A stretch of DNA of 8,497 nt from an uncultured Dorea sp. (GTDB taxonomy: Bacteria; Bacillota; Clostridia; Lachnospirales; Lachnospiraceae): assembly GCA_910578495.1 (NCBI GenBank), contig CAJTRE010000057.1, forward strand, positions 1-8,497. Direction: 5' to 3'. The position numbers were made by a program, and so were the translations under genes. How positions within the stretch are numbered: position 1 is the first letter of the stretch; each line of letters starts with the position of its first letter. Under the pieces are notes generated by a model. The model saw only the letters and a list, made by a program, of their open reading frames with translations. It was not told the origin of the DNA and ran no database searches. Of the stretch, positions 6,275-8,497 are shown piece after piece.

Positions 6275-7047
6275 TGAAATATCTATGGCTTGAATTATAT
6301 AAGCTGAAACATCGAAAGGTGTTTCTGACCTTCTTGGTGATCTTGGGCGTGGAATTGCTATTTGTTTTTTCTAACTATGGCAATAATAAAAATTTTCTCA
6401 ACATGGTTTCTGATCCCACTGCACCGGCATGGGAAGATCTGATTATCGGTCCAGCCGCTATAAATGGATTATTCTTTCCTATTTTAGCGGCAGTCATTGC
6501 CAGCCGTATTTGCGATATGGAGCATAAGGGAAACACATGGAAGTTATTGGAGTGTAATAATCAGAACCGTAAATCTATCTGGTTCTGCAAATTTACAATA
6601 GTATCCACGCTTATGATGCTGGCAATCTTCATTCAGGCATTTACCATTATCGTTTATGGAAATTCTGTGGGAATTGTCCAGCCGCTGCCTGCCAGAACAT
6701 TATTAGGTTTTGTGCTTGGGACTGCGATGATAACATTTGTAGTTGTCACAATTCAGGTTTTCTTCTCCCTTGTGTGTATAAACCAACTTATCCCTATGTC
6801 TATCGGTATGGTCGGCGCACTTATTGGGTTTATTTCTACATTGCTGCCGCCGGGTATCCGCAACATTTTGATCTGGGGCAACTATGCAGAACTGATGGTG
6901 TTGGGGCAGGACACATCTTCAGGAAATCTGCAATCTTCCGGGTTAGTAGTACGGAACATCAACTTTGTTCCGCTTGCAATTCTGTTTGTTGTTGGTCTTG
7001 TGGCGTATGTTGCGTTCCGGAAGAGATTTGAAAAATATGAGTATTAA
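6274..7047 (+). CDS. lanE: Lantibiotic-immunity ABC transporter permease, MutE/LanE type
   Basis: This is an integral membrane subunit of 257 residues, starting MKYLWLELYKLKHRK, the typical amphipathic N-terminal opening of this permease group. Six helices are visible at about 16-33, 61-79, 106-128, 142-168, 172-191 and 230-248. The short cytoplasmic stretch CDMEHKGNTWKLLE (80-93) follows helix 2, a conserved place for ATPase contact in ABC2-type permeases. I chose the ATG at 6274, whose A is the last base of the ATPase stop TGA, indicating coupled translation. A TTG three bases earlier is closer to the AAAGGAG at 6256-6262 and could be used instead, adding one residue. It should pair with the LanF-like ATPase and the second permease to form the transporter. 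Confidence 0.9.
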   Translation: MKYLWLELYKLKHRKVFLTFLVILGVELLFVFSNYGNNKNFLNMVSDPTAPAWEDLIIGPAAINGLFFPILAAVIASRICDMEHKGNTWKLLECNNQNRKSIWFCKFTIVSTLMMLAIFIQAFTIIVYGNSVGIVQPLPARTLLGFVLGTAMITFVVVTIQVFFSLVCINQLIPMSIGMVGALIGFISTLLPPGIRNILIWGNYAELMVLGQDTSSGNLQSSGLVVRNINFVPLAILFVVGLVAYVAFRKRFEKYEY

Positions 7048-7061
7048 AGGAGGGGTTTATA

Positions 7062-7805
7062 ATGCTGATCAATGCAATTCGTGCGGAGAATTTGAAAAGC
7101 CGCCATTCAAATATGTGGGTAGCGGTTGCAGTTCTCCCGCTTTTGACAGCGGCAATAGGCGCAATTATTTACGGGATAAATGCCTCTGTCAGTTTATACG
7201 ACGGTGATATGTGGCAGCAGCTATGGCTACAGACAGGTTTATTTTACGGGTATTTCTTTTTCCCGATTCTGATTGCCATTTGTGCTTCCTTTTTATGGCG
7301 GTTGGAACACATTAACCATAACTGGAACAGCTTAATGACAACGCCAATTCCCCGGTCTACAATTTTTATCGCTAAGTTGGTCGTTTTAGCGAAGTCAATT
7401 TTTACGGCACAGGCACTTTTGATGATATTCATAATCATTGTGGGTAAAGTGGGATTCCGTTTTGAACAGCCTATTCCCATAGGTATGCTCTGGTGGCTCT
7501 TTATGGGGTGGTTTAGCGCTCTTGGCGTTGCGGCAGTACAGCTTTATCTTTCTATGAAAATAAGAAGTTTTGCTGTTCCGGTCGGACTTGCGGTATGTCT
7601 GTGTATTGCGGGATTAGCATGTTATATTACTGGTCTTGGCAGTATGTTCCCGTATTCACAGCTAATTCTTGGTTTGTCATCGCAGGAGAAAACTTTACCG
7701 ATTGACAGCTTAACAACACTGATTCCAATGGTGATTTTTTATATCGTGCTTTTTATATTACTGGCTTCACGTCGCTTGAAGAAGATTGACATAGTAGCCG
7801 GTTAA
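7062..7805 (+). CDS. lanG: Lantibiotic-immunity ABC transporter permease, MutG/LanG type
   Basis: This second permease has 247 residues and again six helices, at about 18-39, 57-79, 103-128, 142-164, 169-190 and 217-236. It opens with MLINAIRAENLKSRHSN, and the loop after helix 2 reads WRLEHINHNWNSLMTTPIPR (79-98), equivalent to the ATPase-contact loop of its partner. The two permeases are diverged copies of the same fold, as expected of LanE/LanG pairs, in which the first is MutE-like and the second MutG-like. The ribosome site AAAGGAGG at 7046-7053 overlaps the stop of the preceding gene and lies eight bases from the ATG. Assignment of E versus G rests on gene order and overall resemblance. 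Confidence 0.9.
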   Translation: MLINAIRAENLKSRHSNMWVAVAVLPLLTAAIGAIIYGINASVSLYDGDMWQQLWLQTGLFYGYFFFPILIAICASFLWRLEHINHNWNSLMTTPIPRSTIFIAKLVVLAKSIFTAQALLMIFIIIVGKVGFRFEQPIPIGMLWWLFMGWFSALGVAAVQLYLSMKIRSFAVPVGLAVCLCIAGLACYITGLGSMFPYSQLILGLSSQEKTLPIDSLTTLIPMVIFYIVLFILLASRRLKKIDIVAG

Positions 7806-7815
7806 GGAGGAGATC

Positions 7816-8100
7816 ATGAAAGAAAAGATTTTAGAAAAAATATCCTTGGGGGTTAGTCTGCTTCCCTTGACTTTCTTTGTCATTCGGCATTTAAAAATCG
7901 GAATGGAAGCTCCTTGGGTGTATATCATTTTTGCGGCGTATGCCGTATTGATTATTGTTGGTTTTGTATTTGCTATCTGCTTAATGAAAAACCAAGAAAC
8001 GAGAAATGCCATATCAAAGGCTGCTTTGGCAATAAGTTCAATGTATATCGCTTTTTTTTCTCTATTTATCTATTTAACGGTAGCGGCAAGATTACATTGA
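7816..8100 (+). CDS. Small three-helix membrane protein, fourth gene of transporter operon
   Basis: This 94-residue protein has predicted helices at about 9-26, 34-57 and 70-91 and almost no soluble part. Charged residues sit at the N-terminus (MKEKILEK), in the first loop (RHLKIGME) and in the second loop (KNQETRNAISK). Its ATG follows AAGGAGG at 7804-7810, which overlaps the end of the permease gene, so it is translated as part of the transporter operon. I do not recognise a named family. By position it could be an accessory subunit of the LanFEG transporter or a separate immunity peptide in the style of small LanI/LanH proteins, but lipobox-type LanI features are absent. The frame and ribosome site make the gene itself secure; function is open. 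Confidence 0.85.
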   Translation: MKEKILEKISLGVSLLPLTFFVIRHLKIGMEAPWVYIIFAAYAVLIIVGFVFAICLMKNQETRNAISKAALAISSMYIAFFSLFIYLTVAARLH

Positions 8101-8121
8101 GAGTGTGATAACTATTGTCCT

Positions 8122-8190
8122 GAATCCGTGAAGTTTAACTTCTCATAACTGCTGAAAAAGTTTATTTTTCAACGGATTCTCACTATTTTT
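8122..8190 (+). terminator. Three-way-junction fold at the IS left end, possible terminator
   Basis: An outer stem pairs GAATCCGT (8122-8129) with ACGGATTC (8172-8179). Inside it are hairpin 1, GAAGT/ACTTC (8130-8142, TTA loop), and hairpin 2, TGAAAAA/TTTTTCA (8153-8171, five-base loop). Both directly abut the outer stem, leaving only 8143-8152 unpaired. A T-run follows at 8186-8190. As RNA this would sit downstream of the transporter operon and could stop its transcripts entering the transposase gene, a protective feature reported for several IS ends. The GC-poor stems make termination strength uncertain. Confidence 0.5.
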
Positions 8191-8229
8191 ATTGCCCTGC
8201 ATTTTCACCTGCCAGTTGATGGTTTTTTC

Positions 8230-8238
8230 TGGTATAAT
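8230..8238 (+). promoter_or_regulatory. Extended -10 promoter of the transposase gene
   Basis: TGGTATAAT contains a consensus TATAAT at 8233-8238 preceded by the TG of an extended -10. No fitting -35 is found at 16-18 bp upstream; a TTGATG at 8216 is only 11 bp away. Extended -10 elements can work without a -35. Transcription would start near 8245 with the ribosome site CAGGAG at 8257-8262. Confidence 0.6.
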
Positions 8239-8270
8239 CTTCTTAGTGATTTACATCAGGAGATATTGCC

Positions 8271-8497
8271 ATGAAAAATATTAAGATCGAATTTACCAAT
8301 GAACGCATCATACCTGCAAGCGGCCTGGCTGTTGTCGGGGCTATCCTCGGCAAGAGCGATTTTGTCAAACGCTGCAACCGGATGGATGTAACCCCCAACA
8401 GATCCCAGCACCAGATCAAGAATGGTGATATCCTTCTTACTTATATTGGTATGCTCTGCATGGGCAAGCCTCAGTATGGCGCCGTCCATGAAATGGA
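8271..8497 (+). CDS. IS1380-family transposase, N-terminal 75 codons
   Basis: The ATG follows CAGGAG at eight bases, and the frame is open to the window edge. It starts MKNIKIEFTNERIIPASGLA, and continues with GAILGKSDFVKRCNR and QIKNGDILLTYIGMLCMGKP. This matches my memory of the N-terminal region of Clostridial IS1380-family transposases, where an IPASGLA-type motif precedes the dimerisation and DNA-binding part of this DDE enzyme. The catalytic residues lie further on and cannot be checked, nor can it be told whether the gene is intact. It acts on the ends of its own element. Lying 170 bp beyond the transporter operon, it has no functional tie to it. Confidence 0.87.
   Translation, partial: MKNIKIEFTNERIIPASGLAVVGAILGKSDFVKRCNRMDVTPNRSQHQIKNGDILLTYIGMLCMGKPQYGAVHEM

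Larger units (their letters stand above)
8119..8497 (+). mobile_element. Left end of an IS1380-family insertion sequence (incomplete)
   Basis: The transposase start at 8271 and its promoter imply that the left end of the element lies in 8101-8200. I place it at CCTGAATCC from 8119, because IS1380-type elements commonly end in CC(T), and because the operon-like sequence stops at 8100. The right end is beyond the window, so neither the terminal repeat nor the target duplication can be confirmed; the exact boundary is therefore tentative. Codon choice in the transposase (many GGC, ATC, CTC, CGC) is richer in G and C than the flanking genes, consistent with acquisition. Confidence 0.65.

Noticed and set aside
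8256..8489. Minus-strand frame over the transposase start
   Set aside because: It is the antisense of the transposase reading frame, which has a promoter, ribosome site and recognisable protein motifs on the plus strand.

Overview
The window looks like a chromosome segment from a low- to mid-GC Gram-positive anaerobe of the class Clostridia, most likely a gut Lachnospiraceae. The evidence is strong AGGAGG-type ribosome sites before almost every gene, lipobox lipoproteins, and protein families typical of that group. No rRNA, tRNA or CRISPR array is visible.

Layout. Positions 1-120 hold the tail of an unrecognised gene. Positions 237-761 encode a 174-residue soluble protein that I do not recognise. 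Positions 844-3006 hold two lipoprotein genes 15 bp apart, almost certainly co-transcribed. Their domains recall those found in the extracellular parts of BlaR1/M56-type proteins, plus an OB-fold (YobA/DUF3221-like) and an Ig-like domain. They converge on a two-component system on the minus strand (histidine kinase 3145-4512, OmpR-family response regulator 4517-5221). A perfect 13-bp inverted repeat lies between the converging genes. Divergent from the regulator, 5372-8100 is a four-gene plus-strand operon: an ABC ATPase, two six-helix permeases and a 94-residue three-helix membrane protein. The ATPase carries the E-loop (Glu in place of the Q-loop Gln) typical of lantibiotic-immunity LanF proteins, and the permeases fit LanE/MutE and LanG/MutG.

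How the genes work together. The kinase has two membrane helices and an acidic external loop, a suitable sensor for cationic antimicrobial peptides. The 128-bp gap between regulator and transporter holds an exact tandem repeat of 11 bp (two AAGGT pentamers six nucleotides apart), placed just upstream of a promoter with no recognisable -35. This is the architecture of a response-regulator-activated promoter. No lantibiotic precursor, modification or export gene is present, so the module is best read as a stand-alone peptide-sensing and resistance system, comparable in layout to CprABC-CprK-CprR of Clostridioides difficile, not as producer self-immunity.

The right end is the left end of an insertion sequence. 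From about 8119 there is a CCT-type end, a compact three-way-junction fold, an extended -10 promoter, and the first 75 codons of an IS1380-family transposase cut by the window edge. The element sits only about 18 bp beyond the last gene of the transporter operon.
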